DNA of 64,000 bases, from assembly GCF_021372645.1 (NCBI RefSeq), contig NZ_JAJFUC010000015.1, positions 62,001 through 126,000 on the forward strand. The letters run 5' to 3'. This document shows positions 49,816 through 57,179 of the stretch, in pieces. The position numbers were made by a program, and so were the translations under genes. This DNA is from Clostridium sp. (lineage in GTDB: Bacteria; Bacillota; Clostridia; Clostridiales; Clostridiaceae). The notes below the pieces were generated by a model, which ran no database searches, had not been told where the DNA came from, and saw only the letters and a program-made list of their open reading frames with translations. Within the stretch, counting starts at the first letter, position 1. Each line of letters begins with the position of its first letter.

Positions 49816-50622
49816 TTGTTTGAAATGCAGAGTATTGTTAATGCGGTGTTGAATACGGTATTTGTTAGTATTCCAGAAAGTATAATATGGGTTTTATTTG
49901 TTTTATTTTTACTAAAACGTAATGATCTGTTAGACATTTACAGATGGAAAGATAATTTAAAACAAATAATGATTGCTGTTATTCCAGTATCTATTAGTAT
50001 AAATCTAATGAGATATATTTTACATATCGGCAATCTAATTAATTTTATCATTATTGAAGTTATGATGATTTTATTAATTACTTATATAATAAAGAAAAAT
50101 AATTTTCTACAAGAAAAAATTAATTATTTAAAAATTGTTATTTATGTATTACTGGCAGATTTTATTTTAATTTTTATTACAGAAGGTTTATTGGGTTTAA
50201 TAGTAATACAAATATTAAATATGAATATAGAAACAATTAATAATAACATTTTATTGAATATCGTTTTGTCATTCATTCCACGAAGTATACAAATCCTCTT
50301 GATAAGTTTTTGTATATATAAACAGAATATAGGAAAGATGATAAATTATATAGAATTAATAATAGAAAACAAAGTGTTATCTATATCAATGAGTATATTT
50401 TTAATTATGGTAATAATCTCTAATGCTATTTTAGATAGATTCATATTAGGAATGAATTATTTAAATCATTATATTATTCCTGTTAAAATTTCAATTACAG
50501 TTATAATAATTTTAATCCCGATAATTATGATTAGTTCTTATATTATCTCTATTTATAACTTATTGTGGATTAATTTAAAAATACAAAAAGAAAAAGATAA
50601 TATGCTAAATGATATTTATTAA
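49816..50622 (+). CDS. AgrC-like membrane receptor lacking the histidine kinase
   Basis: 268 residues with 6-7 transmembrane helices and no soluble domain. The end (SIYNLLWINLKIQKEKDNML) matches where an AgrC sensor would leave the membrane and enter its DHp/HATPase kinase; the gene stops there. Its stop codon overlaps the ribosome-binding site of the AgrD-like gene. It is either a peptide receptor that signals by another route or a peptide-binding/immunity protein. The AgrC relation is inferred from topology and context. Confidence 0.55.
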   Translation: MFEMQSIVNAVLNTVFVSIPESIIWVLFVLFLLKRNDLLDIYRWKDNLKQIMIAVIPVSISINLMRYILHIGNLINFIIIEVMMILLITYIIKKNNFLQEKINYLKIVIYVLLADFILIFITEGLLGLIVIQILNMNIETINNNILLNIVLSFIPRSIQILLISFCIYKQNIGKMINYIELIIENKVLSISMSIFLIMVIISNAILDRFILGMNYLNHYIIPVKISITVIIILIPIIMISSYIISIYNLLWINLKIQKEKDNMLNDIY

Positions 50623-50636
50623 AGGAGGTGAAATTT

Positions 50637-50756
50637 TTGAAGAAGTATGGTCTTATTGCTAGTATAGTTGTTATAGCAGCTACTATTTTTGGTACATGTG
50701 TTGCATCACATCTTTTGTTTAACGAACCCCGTGTCCCTTCCATGCTTTCTAAGTAA
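50637..50756 (+). CDS. agrD: AgrD-like cyclic lactone autoinducer pre-peptide, 39 aa
   Basis: Reads KKYGLIASIVVIAATIFGTC then VASHLLFNEPRVPSMLSK: an amphipathic N-terminal helix, a small ring region and the conserved charged tail (E-P-x-V-P-x-x-L). Aligned by the tail, the ring nucleophile position (five residues before the cut) is Ser24, giving SHLLF, with Cys21 upstream. TTG start 6 nt after AAAGGAGGTG. The partner AgrB lies at 52047. Confidence 0.8.
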   Translation: MKKYGLIASIVVIAATIFGTCVASHLLFNEPRVPSMLSK

Positions 50757-50767
50757 TGAAGCAAAAT

Positions 50768-50803
50768 ATTCTGTACAGTTTGTTTTTACACTCTGTACAG
50801 AAT
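50768..50803. promoter_or_regulatory. Twin CTGTACAG palindromes / 11-bp inverted repeat
   Basis: ATTCTGTACAG and CTGTACAGAAT, each containing the palindrome CTGTACAG, 14 nt apart. Together they form a hairpin after the AgrD-like gene. It may be a terminator/attenuator or two operator sites in front of the HTH-MazF promoter. Confidence 0.5.
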
Positions 50804-50831
50804 AAAAAAATAATAATTCTCAATAAAAGTA

Positions 50832-50860
50832 TTGTAAAAAATTACAAGAGGTGATACAAT
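50832..50860 (+). promoter_or_regulatory. Sigma-A promoter before the HTH-MazF gene
   Basis: TTGTAA, 17-nt spacer ending GGTGA, TACAAT, 32 nt before the ATG. It separates expression of toxin and AgrB from the receptor/peptide genes. Confidence 0.6.
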
Positions 50861-50891
50861 GATTACATAAAATATGAAGGAGTGATTATCA

Positions 50892-51743
50892 ATGATTAAA
50901 GAGAAAACCAGGGAGGAATTATCAAACGAACTTAGAAAGGCGATTGGTTACAGATCAATATCTCAATTCGCAAAAGATTGTAGGATGGTTGATGTTAGTT
51001 TAATAGTTAATATTTTAGACAAACGGATTGTTGTACTGCCTGAGAGAGAAGTGTTGAGGACTATTGAAAGAGCAAGTGAAGGTAGAGTAACTTATACATA
51101 CCTTTGTCAAATTTGCGGTTACTCAAAGTATGATTCTAATGAAGATAAAACCTGGGCAACTTATCAACCAGAGCGTGGTTCTGTTTACATGGCAGATTTA
51201 GGATTGAATAATATGGATTCAGAACAGGAGGGTGTTAGACCAGTTCTGATTGTCTCAAATGAAACAGGAAATAAATACGGAAGTATAATAACAGTTGCAC
51301 CTTTAACTTCACAAAGAAAACGTAAACTGCCTATACATGTTGAATTGAACGTAGATGACGGAATGCGAAGGGATTCTCTTATTTGTCTGGAACAGACTAG
51401 GGCAATAAGTAAACGTAGATTATTCTATAACGGTGTACCAATTAAAGTGCTTAAATTATCTGAAGCAAAAATAGAAGAAGTCAACACGGCAATAGAAAAA
51501 CAATTCGGTTTGATAGATTGTTTATTTAATAATGAAGTTGCTTTTGAACTTATTGAGCAGATTGAAACACTTGAACAAAATATAAAAACTAAAAAAATTA
51601 AACCTTCGTTCTTATCTGAATTGCTTAATGGTAAACGCAAGGAATTAATTGCCTACTATAAGAAGTATAACAAGAATGAAAACTCAGTTATTAAAAATTA
51701 TGAAGGGACGAGAGAATTTATGCCTTTAGTTGTAGGAGGTTGA
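50892..51743 (+). CDS. HTH-MazF/PemK fusion (toxin-like endoribonuclease), 283 aa
   Basis: Residues ~1-85 look like an XRE-type HTH (ELSNELRKAIGYRSISQFAK). Residues ~92-205 form a MazF/PemK domain with its ordered motifs: PERGSVYMADLG, GVRPVLIVSN, ITVAPLTSQ, DSLICLEQTRAISKRRL. The remaining ~75 residues are unknown. MazF enzymes cut mRNA at short motifs. Fusion of a DNA-binding N-terminus suggests self-regulation. It lies between the agrD- and agrB-like genes. Confidence 0.8.
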   Translation: MIKEKTREELSNELRKAIGYRSISQFAKDCRMVDVSLIVNILDKRIVVLPEREVLRTIERASEGRVTYTYLCQICGYSKYDSNEDKTWATYQPERGSVYMADLGLNNMDSEQEGVRPVLIVSNETGNKYGSIITVAPLTSQRKRKLPIHVELNVDDGMRRDSLICLEQTRAISKRRLFYNGVPIKVLKLSEAKIEEVNTAIEKQFGLIDCLFNNEVAFELIEQIETLEQNIKTKKIKPSFLSELLNGKRKELIAYYKKYNKNENSVIKNYEGTREFMPLVVGG

Positions 51744-51747
51744 ATAA

Positions 51748-52050
51748 ATGATTGATGAGTTAGAAATTAAAAGTTTTGATGTTAAATTTGGGACTAAATC
51801 AAAGGTGTTTCAATATAGTAATACGATTGTTGTTGAAACACCGTTGGATACATGGATGATAAAGGTTACTAATAGGCAGGTTAGACCAATCTGCCTATTA
51901 CATAAAAATAAATTTGGAAGAATTAATAAATTCCATATTCAAAATTGGAAGACATGTCTATATCACACATATGACTCTATTTACAGGCATAAAGGGATGC
52001 ATCTTGTAGGTGCATCCAATACATACAATAAAGGTAGTCAAGTAAAATGA
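51748..52050 (+). CDS. Hypothetical protein of the agr-like cassette, 100 aa
   Basis: Beta-rich basic protein (FDVKFGTKSKVFQYSNTIVV) with no family known to me. It starts 5 nt after the HTH-MazF stop and overlaps the AgrB start by 4 nt, so it is coupled on both sides; an antitoxin or cassette-specific factor is possible. Confidence 0.55.
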   Translation: MIDELEIKSFDVKFGTKSKVFQYSNTIVVETPLDTWMIKVTNRQVRPICLLHKNKFGRINKFHIQNWKTCLYHTYDSIYRHKGMHLVGASNTYNKGSQVK

Positions 52051-52640
52051 AAAAATATTTTCGGTACTTATACACTTTAAAATATATTAAACTTTTTAGT
52101 TACTGGAGTGCCAGATCATTACAGTTATCACGCAAGGAAAACCATCAACACAAATATATGTATTACTATGGATTTGAAATCCTCTATGGAGCAATAAACA
52201 AAGGATTACTACTATTATTAGCAGGTTTAATATTAGATATTTTACCTCAAATTCTTGTTACTACACTTTCATTCATGTTGCTTAGAATTTTTATAGGTGG
52301 TTTACATTTTAACAATTATACTAAGTGTGCCTGGATTTCATTAGTTACATTAGTTGGTATGGGACTGTTAGGGAAATACATTCCTTATAATAACTTGATG
52401 AATATAATAGTTTTCATATCATTATTTTTTATCATACTAAGATATGCTCCAATCCCACATCCTAACAGACCACTTAAAGATGGGGATAAAGGTAAATTTA
52501 AATGTATAGCATTTTGTTTATTAATCGCAATATATTGTGTTGAACTATTAAAAGGCAATCCCGATATCAACAATTCTATTATGTATGGTGTTTTGTTAGC
52601 AGGAATTATTGCCTTACCTATATTTAAGAATGTCGAATAA
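52047..52640 (+). CDS. agrB: AgrB-like peptide-processing membrane protease
   Basis: 197 residues, 5-6 transmembrane helices. Catalytic His87 and Cys94 lie in LRIFIGGLHFNNYTKCAW with the spacing of S. aureus AgrB (H77/C84), and the family's YAPIPHPNRPL motif follows. AgrB cuts the AgrD tail and closes the (thio)lactone ring, then the peptide is exported. Its presence with the AgrD-like peptide shows a full signal-production pair. Confidence 0.9.
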   Translation: MKKYFRYLYTLKYIKLFSYWSARSLQLSRKENHQHKYMYYYGFEILYGAINKGLLLLLAGLILDILPQILVTTLSFMLLRIFIGGLHFNNYTKCAWISLVTLVGMGLLGKYIPYNNLMNIIVFISLFFIILRYAPIPHPNRPLKDGDKGKFKCIAFCLLIAIYCVELLKGNPDINNSIMYGVLLAGIIALPIFKNVE

Positions 52641-52758
52641 AAGAATATAATGTCGGTAAGTTTAAATTGTAATATATAAATAAAAGTTTTACAATAGAAT
52701 TTATAAGAAATATGTCGTATTAATATGGTAAAGTAAAAAAATTTTAGTCTAAATAATG

Positions 52759-52810
52759 TTGTATTTATTTATTACAATGATTATAATAAAAAATAATCGA
52801 ACAAATGTTC
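52759..52810 (+). promoter_or_regulatory. Sigma-A promoter with LexA (SOS) box
   Basis: TTGTAT, 17-nt spacer, TATAAT (52782-52787), and 11 nt further GAAC-AAAT-GTTC (52799-52810, with C before it): a perfect core of the Firmicute LexA site at the expected start of transcription. It controls the 82-aa gene and probably the switch genes beyond. Confidence 0.75.
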
Positions 52811-52843
52811 TAATAATAATTTAATACAGGAGGGTTTAATTAT

Positions 52844-53092
52844 ATGCTAAATAAACAAGTAGGAGTAATCAGGAATCAAGATGGATACTTTGTTAATATG
52901 AGGCAGATAAAAGGAGGGCATTATTACACATTATATAATGGAATAACTACAGGATTTACATTCTATGAAAACAAAAAAACAATGGATAACGATTTAAAGA
53001 TACTTGGAGAAGGGTTTTATACGGAATACATAAGTTTAAAAGATATTCCAGATGGCATTAGAATTTCAACGAACAAAATAAACAAAATATAA
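52844..53092 (+). CDS. SOS-controlled small protein, 82 aa
   Basis: Gly/aromatic-rich beta protein (KQVGVIRNQDGYFVNMRQIK). First gene after the LexA box. A position like that of SOS-induced antirepressors, but no sequence family is recognised. Confidence 0.55.
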   Translation: MLNKQVGVIRNQDGYFVNMRQIKGGHYYTLYNGITTGFTFYENKKTMDNDLKILGEGFYTEYISLKDIPDGIRISTNKINKI

Positions 53093-53111
53093 TAATACAT
53101 GTTTAGAATTA

Positions 53112-53140
53112 TTGACACCTGTCAAGACTTATAATATAAT
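53112..53140 (+). promoter_or_regulatory. Strong sigma-A promoter of the DGQHR/MrpR-like genes
   Basis: TTGACA, 17-nt spacer, TATAAT, both boxes perfect. It includes CCTGTCAAGAC between boxes. It gives the switch genes a constitutive or repressor-controlled start. Confidence 0.8.
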
Positions 53141-53180
53141 TACATAGTAAATGTGATTAAGTATTTGGAGGTGTAAATAA

Positions 53181-54509
53181 ATGACCAGAGATAGGGAACT
53201 ACAATTAAAAAATAAGTTAAAAAATATTATTCGTGAATTTGGTTATGACAACAACATTAAACAATCTGTAATGGATGAATTCAAATCACGCAATCTTCCT
53301 GCATTACGTGCTGCATGGGTATTTTCAGAGAATCTTGATTTAGACACACTTACTGATTCAGAAGAAGATATCCAGTTTCTCTTCTTATTTAGTCTTGCCT
53401 TGAATAACGCATTAAAAGAAAAAGATATTGATATGTTAAAAGATTATCAGAACTATTTTACAAAGGTAGAAGTGTCTGAATGGGAAAACTATGCTGAAGA
53501 AAAAGAGTCTGACAATGTTTTCCCTTACAATTTTAAAGATGCACAAGAGATTGTTCCTGGCCGACAATGGCAAACTAAACTCACAGCACAACAATTAAAT
53601 GAGTTGTATAATGTGTTAATCTGGAACCCTAATTCTCAAAGGGGGTTCAAGGTAACAAAAAAGGCAATTAGAATTAATGAAGACCCTAATAAAGTTAAAG
53701 AGATAGCAAATAGTATGCTTGCTGGAACATATTATCCAGATCACTTAAAGATTAATGTTTTAAAAGGTGAAACAGCACCTATTTGGAATCCTAAAACCAG
53801 AATATTGACTTTAAGAGAGGGGACTATCCTGAATATTTTTGATGGTCAACACAGGAAATCAGCTACCGCTTTAGCTCTAATTGAAGAACCAGATTTAGAG
53901 TTTGTTTGGCCTATAGTTATTACACATTTATCAGAAATTGAAACACACAATGCAATGGTACAAATAAACAAGCAAACACCTATCAGAGAAGAAGTTATAG
54001 CACCGAAAGATTATAGCAAAAATGAAAATCTTGTTGTTGATAAAATTATGGATAGTCGTGGTGATTTAGCAAATGCAACTAAAGATACTGATAGTTTTGT
54101 GAAATCAGATAGGGGATTAACAACCAAGTCCATTCTTGCCGATGCAATCAAAGATAATTATGGAGATCAATTAGATTCTGCTATGCAACGTGACGAAGTT
54201 GCCAGTTGGATTGTTGAATTTACTAATTATCTCATGGGATATTACCAAAATGAGTTTATTGTTAATCCTTATGAGGTAAAAAAGAATAGTTATATTAACA
54301 ATTTAAATATGTTTTATGCTTATATTGCACTTTCCACAGTATTAAAAGATAATAAACAATGGAAAGAAGAACTTAAACAAGCGATTGAATCAATTGATTT
54401 TAGTATCGAAAATCCAATATGGAGAGAAATTGGGATTATTAAAGAGAATAAAATCAATAAAACCACTAAAAATAAACTGTATAACTTGTTTAAAGGTGGT
54501 GTGAAGTAA
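53181..54509 (+). CDS. DGQHR-domain protein (DndB-like), 442 aa
   Basis: DGQHR at residues 221-225 in LNIFDGQHRKSATA, then AMVQINKQTPI, as in DndB/DGQHR proteins with a ParB/sulfiredoxin-type fold. The first ~120 residues are helical. DndB represses dnd genes in host DNA-phosphorothioation systems; here no other dnd gene is present, so a stand-alone regulator role is more likely. It overlaps the next gene by one base. Confidence 0.7.
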   Translation: MTRDRELQLKNKLKNIIREFGYDNNIKQSVMDEFKSRNLPALRAAWVFSENLDLDTLTDSEEDIQFLFLFSLALNNALKEKDIDMLKDYQNYFTKVEVSEWENYAEEKESDNVFPYNFKDAQEIVPGRQWQTKLTAQQLNELYNVLIWNPNSQRGFKVTKKAIRINEDPNKVKEIANSMLAGTYYPDHLKINVLKGETAPIWNPKTRILTLREGTILNIFDGQHRKSATALALIEEPDLEFVWPIVITHLSEIETHNAMVQINKQTPIREEVIAPKDYSKNENLVVDKIMDSRGDLANATKDTDSFVKSDRGLTTKSILADAIKDNYGDQLDSAMQRDEVASWIVEFTNYLMGYYQNEFIVNPYEVKKNSYINNLNMFYAYIALSTVLKDNKQWKEELKQAIESIDFSIENPIWREIGIIKENKINKTTKNKLYNLFKGGVK

Positions 54510-55492
54510 TGGAATTTAAAGTAGATAATGAAATTAAACAAGAATATCTACTAAACAAACCAACGGGAACGGCAGAGAGTGATACTTTTGTGTTGCGAGA
54601 ATTTGATAATTATGAAGCAAAAGTTGGTAAACAGGTTTATAATCTTAGTATTCCTGAGTTAAATGAAATGTTTTCAATGTTACGCAATACTTCTAAACGT
54701 GGAGCAGGAAAAAACAAGTCAATTTTAATAAGTTATATTGATTTTTGCGTTGCTAAAAAAATAGTAGTCCATATGGAAAATAGAGCAAAGTATATTGATG
54801 TTGAAAAATTTGTGGCTAGGCAAGCATTATTAAACAAATATATTACTAAAGAAAAACTAATACAATACCAAAATATTCTGTTTAATGAGCAAGACCAATT
54901 ACTTTTATGGTTGCTTTTCATTGGTGTTAGGGGTAGAACAATTGAAAATGCTACAATGGAGGAAATAATTAATTTAACTATTGATGATGTATTCCCTGAA
55001 AAGGGCAGATTGATTTTAAAACAGAATGATGGTAAGGATAGGATATTAGATAATGTAGATGGTTTTATTATTGATTTGATTAAATCAGTCTACGAACAAG
55101 AGTTTTACGTTGAAAACAATGGAGAAATGACTAATAATCCTAGAGTTCCAGACCCTAGACGTAGTAAAATTAATAGAACTGGTGAATTTAGTAGACATAT
55201 TTTTAGAACACCTGGGAAAAACAAGTTTGATAGTTTTAGTCCTAGTTTGCTCAATTCAAGAATGAGAAAAATACAAACTTATTGTGATAATAAATATATT
55301 ACATGGAGTTCGTTGTATTTTTCAGGAATGCTTCAAATGGCATTTAATATTTATCACGAAAAAGGCGAAATTGATAAAGAAGATTTCATTAATATTTGTG
55401 ATAGGTATAATTATGGATCAGGTGATCCTCAAAAATACTGGCACGTTTTAAAAGAATTATTTGAGCAATATAAGGAAGTGTTGCGAAATTGA
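54509..55492 (+). CDS. Integrase-fold regulator resembling SPbeta MrpR/YopR, 327 aa
   Basis: Has a core-binding-like helical N-terminus and a region that mimics the tyrosine recombinase start (LLLWLLFIGVRGRTIENATM, then NLTIDDV, KQNDGKDRIL), but the later H-x-x-R and Tyr motifs are missing. MrpR of SPbeta is a 325-residue, catalytically dead recombinase-fold repressor that keeps lysogeny. The near-equal size and regulatory neighbourhood support homology, but I could not align it. It is the best candidate for the lysogeny master regulator. Confidence 0.55.
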   Translation: MEFKVDNEIKQEYLLNKPTGTAESDTFVLREFDNYEAKVGKQVYNLSIPELNEMFSMLRNTSKRGAGKNKSILISYIDFCVAKKIVVHMENRAKYIDVEKFVARQALLNKYITKEKLIQYQNILFNEQDQLLLWLLFIGVRGRTIENATMEEIINLTIDDVFPEKGRLILKQNDGKDRILDNVDGFIIDLIKSVYEQEFYVENNGEMTNNPRVPDPRRSKINRTGEFSRHIFRTPGKNKFDSFSPSLLNSRMRKIQTYCDNKYITWSSLYFSGMLQMAFNIYHEKGEIDKEDFINICDRYNYGSGDPQKYWHVLKELFEQYKEVLRN

Positions 55493-55878
55493 TTTTAGAA
55501 TCTATGTGGAAAAAGCATAAAATATTAACACATATAAAAACAGGACTAGTAGACAAGGGTTATAATTTTAAATCCTTGTCTACTCTTAATTCACAAATTG
55601 AATTACTAGATAAGTTAATCAAAGAGGAAAGTTTTAATCAGTTAGAACAACTTCTCAGAAAAACCAACTACCGTCTTCTTAAACAAATAGAAAAGGGCGA
55701 AGAATATTTAGTGAGTATTATAAATCATCCTGACCAATGGCAACTATGTAAAATTGACGAATATTGTGAAGAATGTTTGAATAATAATTCATTAATTTTT
55801 TGTACGGAACGGGGAGAAATATTGGCATTTAATAAGAATGATTATGGTCAAAAATACATTAATAATAAATGGCAATAA
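55489..55878 (+). CDS. Hypothetical protein of the switch operon, 129 aa
   Basis: Starts within the stop of the preceding gene (4-nt overlap). Helical N-terminus and a Cys-containing C-terminal half (KIDEYCEECLNNNSLIFC). Function unknown. Confidence 0.55.
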   Translation: MILESMWKKHKILTHIKTGLVDKGYNFKSLSTLNSQIELLDKLIKEESFNQLEQLLRKTNYRLLKQIEKGEEYLVSIINHPDQWQLCKIDEYCEECLNNNSLIFCTERGEILAFNKNDYGQKYINNKWQ

Positions 55879-55894
55879 GAAAGGAATGAATTAA

Positions 55895-56278
55895 ATGAAT
55901 ATAGGTCAAAAAATTGAAATATTATTTCAAAGATCGGACTATAAAAATTATGCTGATTGGGGAAGGGCAATGAATTTGTCTGGTGATTGGCTTAATGATA
56001 TGAAGAAAAAAGATACTATTAAAACTGTAGATATAACCAAATTAATTATATTTACAGAGTTTAATCATATCACTCTTGAAGAACTGTTAAAAAATGATAG
56101 ATCAATTGACTTTAACGATGATTTACCAGATAATGATATTAAACAAATGTTAAATAAAATTCAAATACAACTTAAAGATGAATCCAAGTTTGAAAATTTT
56201 ATCATGAATGAAGCAAGTAAAGAAATAACTTATGATGCAATTGATGTTTTAAAGGGATTAATTAAAAGTAACCTATGA
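55895..56278 (+). CDS. HTH (XRE-like) protein, 127 aa
   Basis: The N-terminus (IGQKIEILFQRSDYKNYADW, then MNLSGDWLNDMKKKD) looks like a Cro/CI-type HTH, followed by a helical domain. The last gene of the switch operon; a plausible partner of the MrpR-like protein. Confidence 0.55.
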   Translation: MNIGQKIEILFQRSDYKNYADWGRAMNLSGDWLNDMKKKDTIKTVDITKLIIFTEFNHITLEELLKNDRSIDFNDDLPDNDIKQMLNKIQIQLKDESKFENFIMNEASKEITYDAIDVLKGLIKSNL

Positions 56279-56369
56279 CATTGCTAAAAATTAATACTTA
56301 AATATTTCACTTAAGTCATTCAGTATTCCACACATTTAATACATATTTAACAAGAGTGGAGAATGGCAA

Positions 56370-56642
56370 GTGAAATTTACCAAAATCAAGAAAAGAAAAA
56401 TTTATGAGACTTGGTTCCACAAAAACAGGGAAACAGGTTTAATAAGTTATATTTTTCATCTACCTAACGGGAGTTATCATTTTCAAATTTCCTGTTTTAA
56501 AAAACGGTGTGGTTCAGAGGGATGTATGAAAGATGATTGTGCTATGTACATTTCATATAATTCTTTAGAATATGGTTTGCAATATGAAACTTTTGAAGAA
56601 TGCCGTGAAGCTGTTATCCAGTGGCATAAAGATAGAGAGTAG
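56370..56642 (+). CDS. Small Cys-containing protein, 90 aa
   Basis: Basic beta-rich protein with a Cys cluster (CFKKRCGSEGCMKDDC) suggestive of metal binding. GTG start behind AGAGTGGAGAATGGCAA. Function unknown. Confidence 0.5.
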   Translation: MKFTKIKKRKIYETWFHKNRETGLISYIFHLPNGSYHFQISCFKKRCGSEGCMKDDCAMYISYNSLEYGLQYETFEECREAVIQWHKDRE

Positions 56643-56661
56643 AGGGAATTTTTATTTTTAA

Positions 56662-56682
56662 TTAAAATATTAATATAAATGT
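56662..56682 (+). promoter_or_regulatory. Conserved TTAAAATA-N-TAATATAAAT element
   Basis: TTAAAATA-T-TAATATAAATGT, directly upstream of a sigma-A promoter (56684). Tandem promoters are suggested. Confidence 0.5.
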
Positions 56683-56683
56683 A

Positions 56684-56711
56684 TTGACAAATGGTATGAT
56701 TATGTTATTAT
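56684..56711 (+). promoter_or_regulatory. Sigma-A promoter before a structured leader
   Basis: TTGACA, 16-nt spacer, TATTAT. The transcript begins ~40 nt before the long hairpin RNA at 56756. Confidence 0.6.
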
Positions 56712-56755
56712 TTTAGTTAAGGATGAAAGTTTGAACAAAACTGATGTTTGATTTT

Positions 56756-56862
56756 ATATACTACTTAGATGGGTTAACTGCTGACTCATCAACCTTTTGC
56801 TTTAGGGGAGGTAGGTTCGCTACCTACTTCCCCGAATAAATTAACTTATCTAAGTGGTATAT
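56756..56862 (+). ncRNA. Long-stem structured leader RNA of unknown class
   Basis: A 15-bp closing stem (ATATACTACTTAGAT / ATCTAAGTGGTATAT, one G-U) encloses an 11-bp GC-rich hairpin (GGGGAGGTAGG / CCTACTTCCCC, 7-nt loop) and a segment able to form a pseudoknot (GATG-GGTT .. CATC-AACC). It lies in the 267-nt untranslated region before the 76-aa gene. Riboswitch, ribozyme or sRNA are all possible; I could not match it to a known class. Confidence 0.6.
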
Positions 56863-56908
56863 AAGAATAAAATCTTTAATTGGTTATAAAACTGGAAAGG
56901 AGAATTTT

Positions 56909-57139
56909 ATGGAAAAGTGTTATTTAGCAATTGAACAAACAATAGGACGTTTTTCAGATGTAGATGATAATTGGCGAGTTCTATATGTATTCAAAGATAA
57001 AGAAAAACTTATAAAAAAATTGACCGAAGAATTTGGAGAACCTGAATTAGATAGATTTTATAATAGAGGGTACATGTGGGATATAGATCAACATTTTCAA
57101 TCTAAGCATATTGAAATAAAAGAAAAAATATTATATTAG
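56909..57139 (+). CDS. Hypothetical protein, 76 aa
   Basis: Alpha/beta small protein (CYLAIEQTIGRFSDVDDNWR). Follows the structured leader; GAAAGGAG site. Function unknown. Confidence 0.55.
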   Translation: MEKCYLAIEQTIGRFSDVDDNWRVLYVFKDKEKLIKKLTEEFGEPELDRFYNRGYMWDIDQHFQSKHIEIKEKILY

Positions 57140-57179
57140 CACAAAACTTATATTTTGTATTGAAAGGAGGACGAGATAA

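Noticed and set aside
53181-54509. DGQHR protein as evidence of a DNA phosphorothioation (dnd) system
   Set aside because: No DndA, C, D or E partners are visible in the window; the motif alone marks a broader family.
54509-55492. Second active tyrosine recombinase
   Set aside because: The His-x-x-Arg and nucleophile Tyr motifs are not present; only the first half of the fold is recognisable.
56756-56862. Hammerhead on the minus strand (TTGATGAGTC)
   Set aside because: The core would need CUGAUGA and a GAAA joined by stem II; neither is complete.
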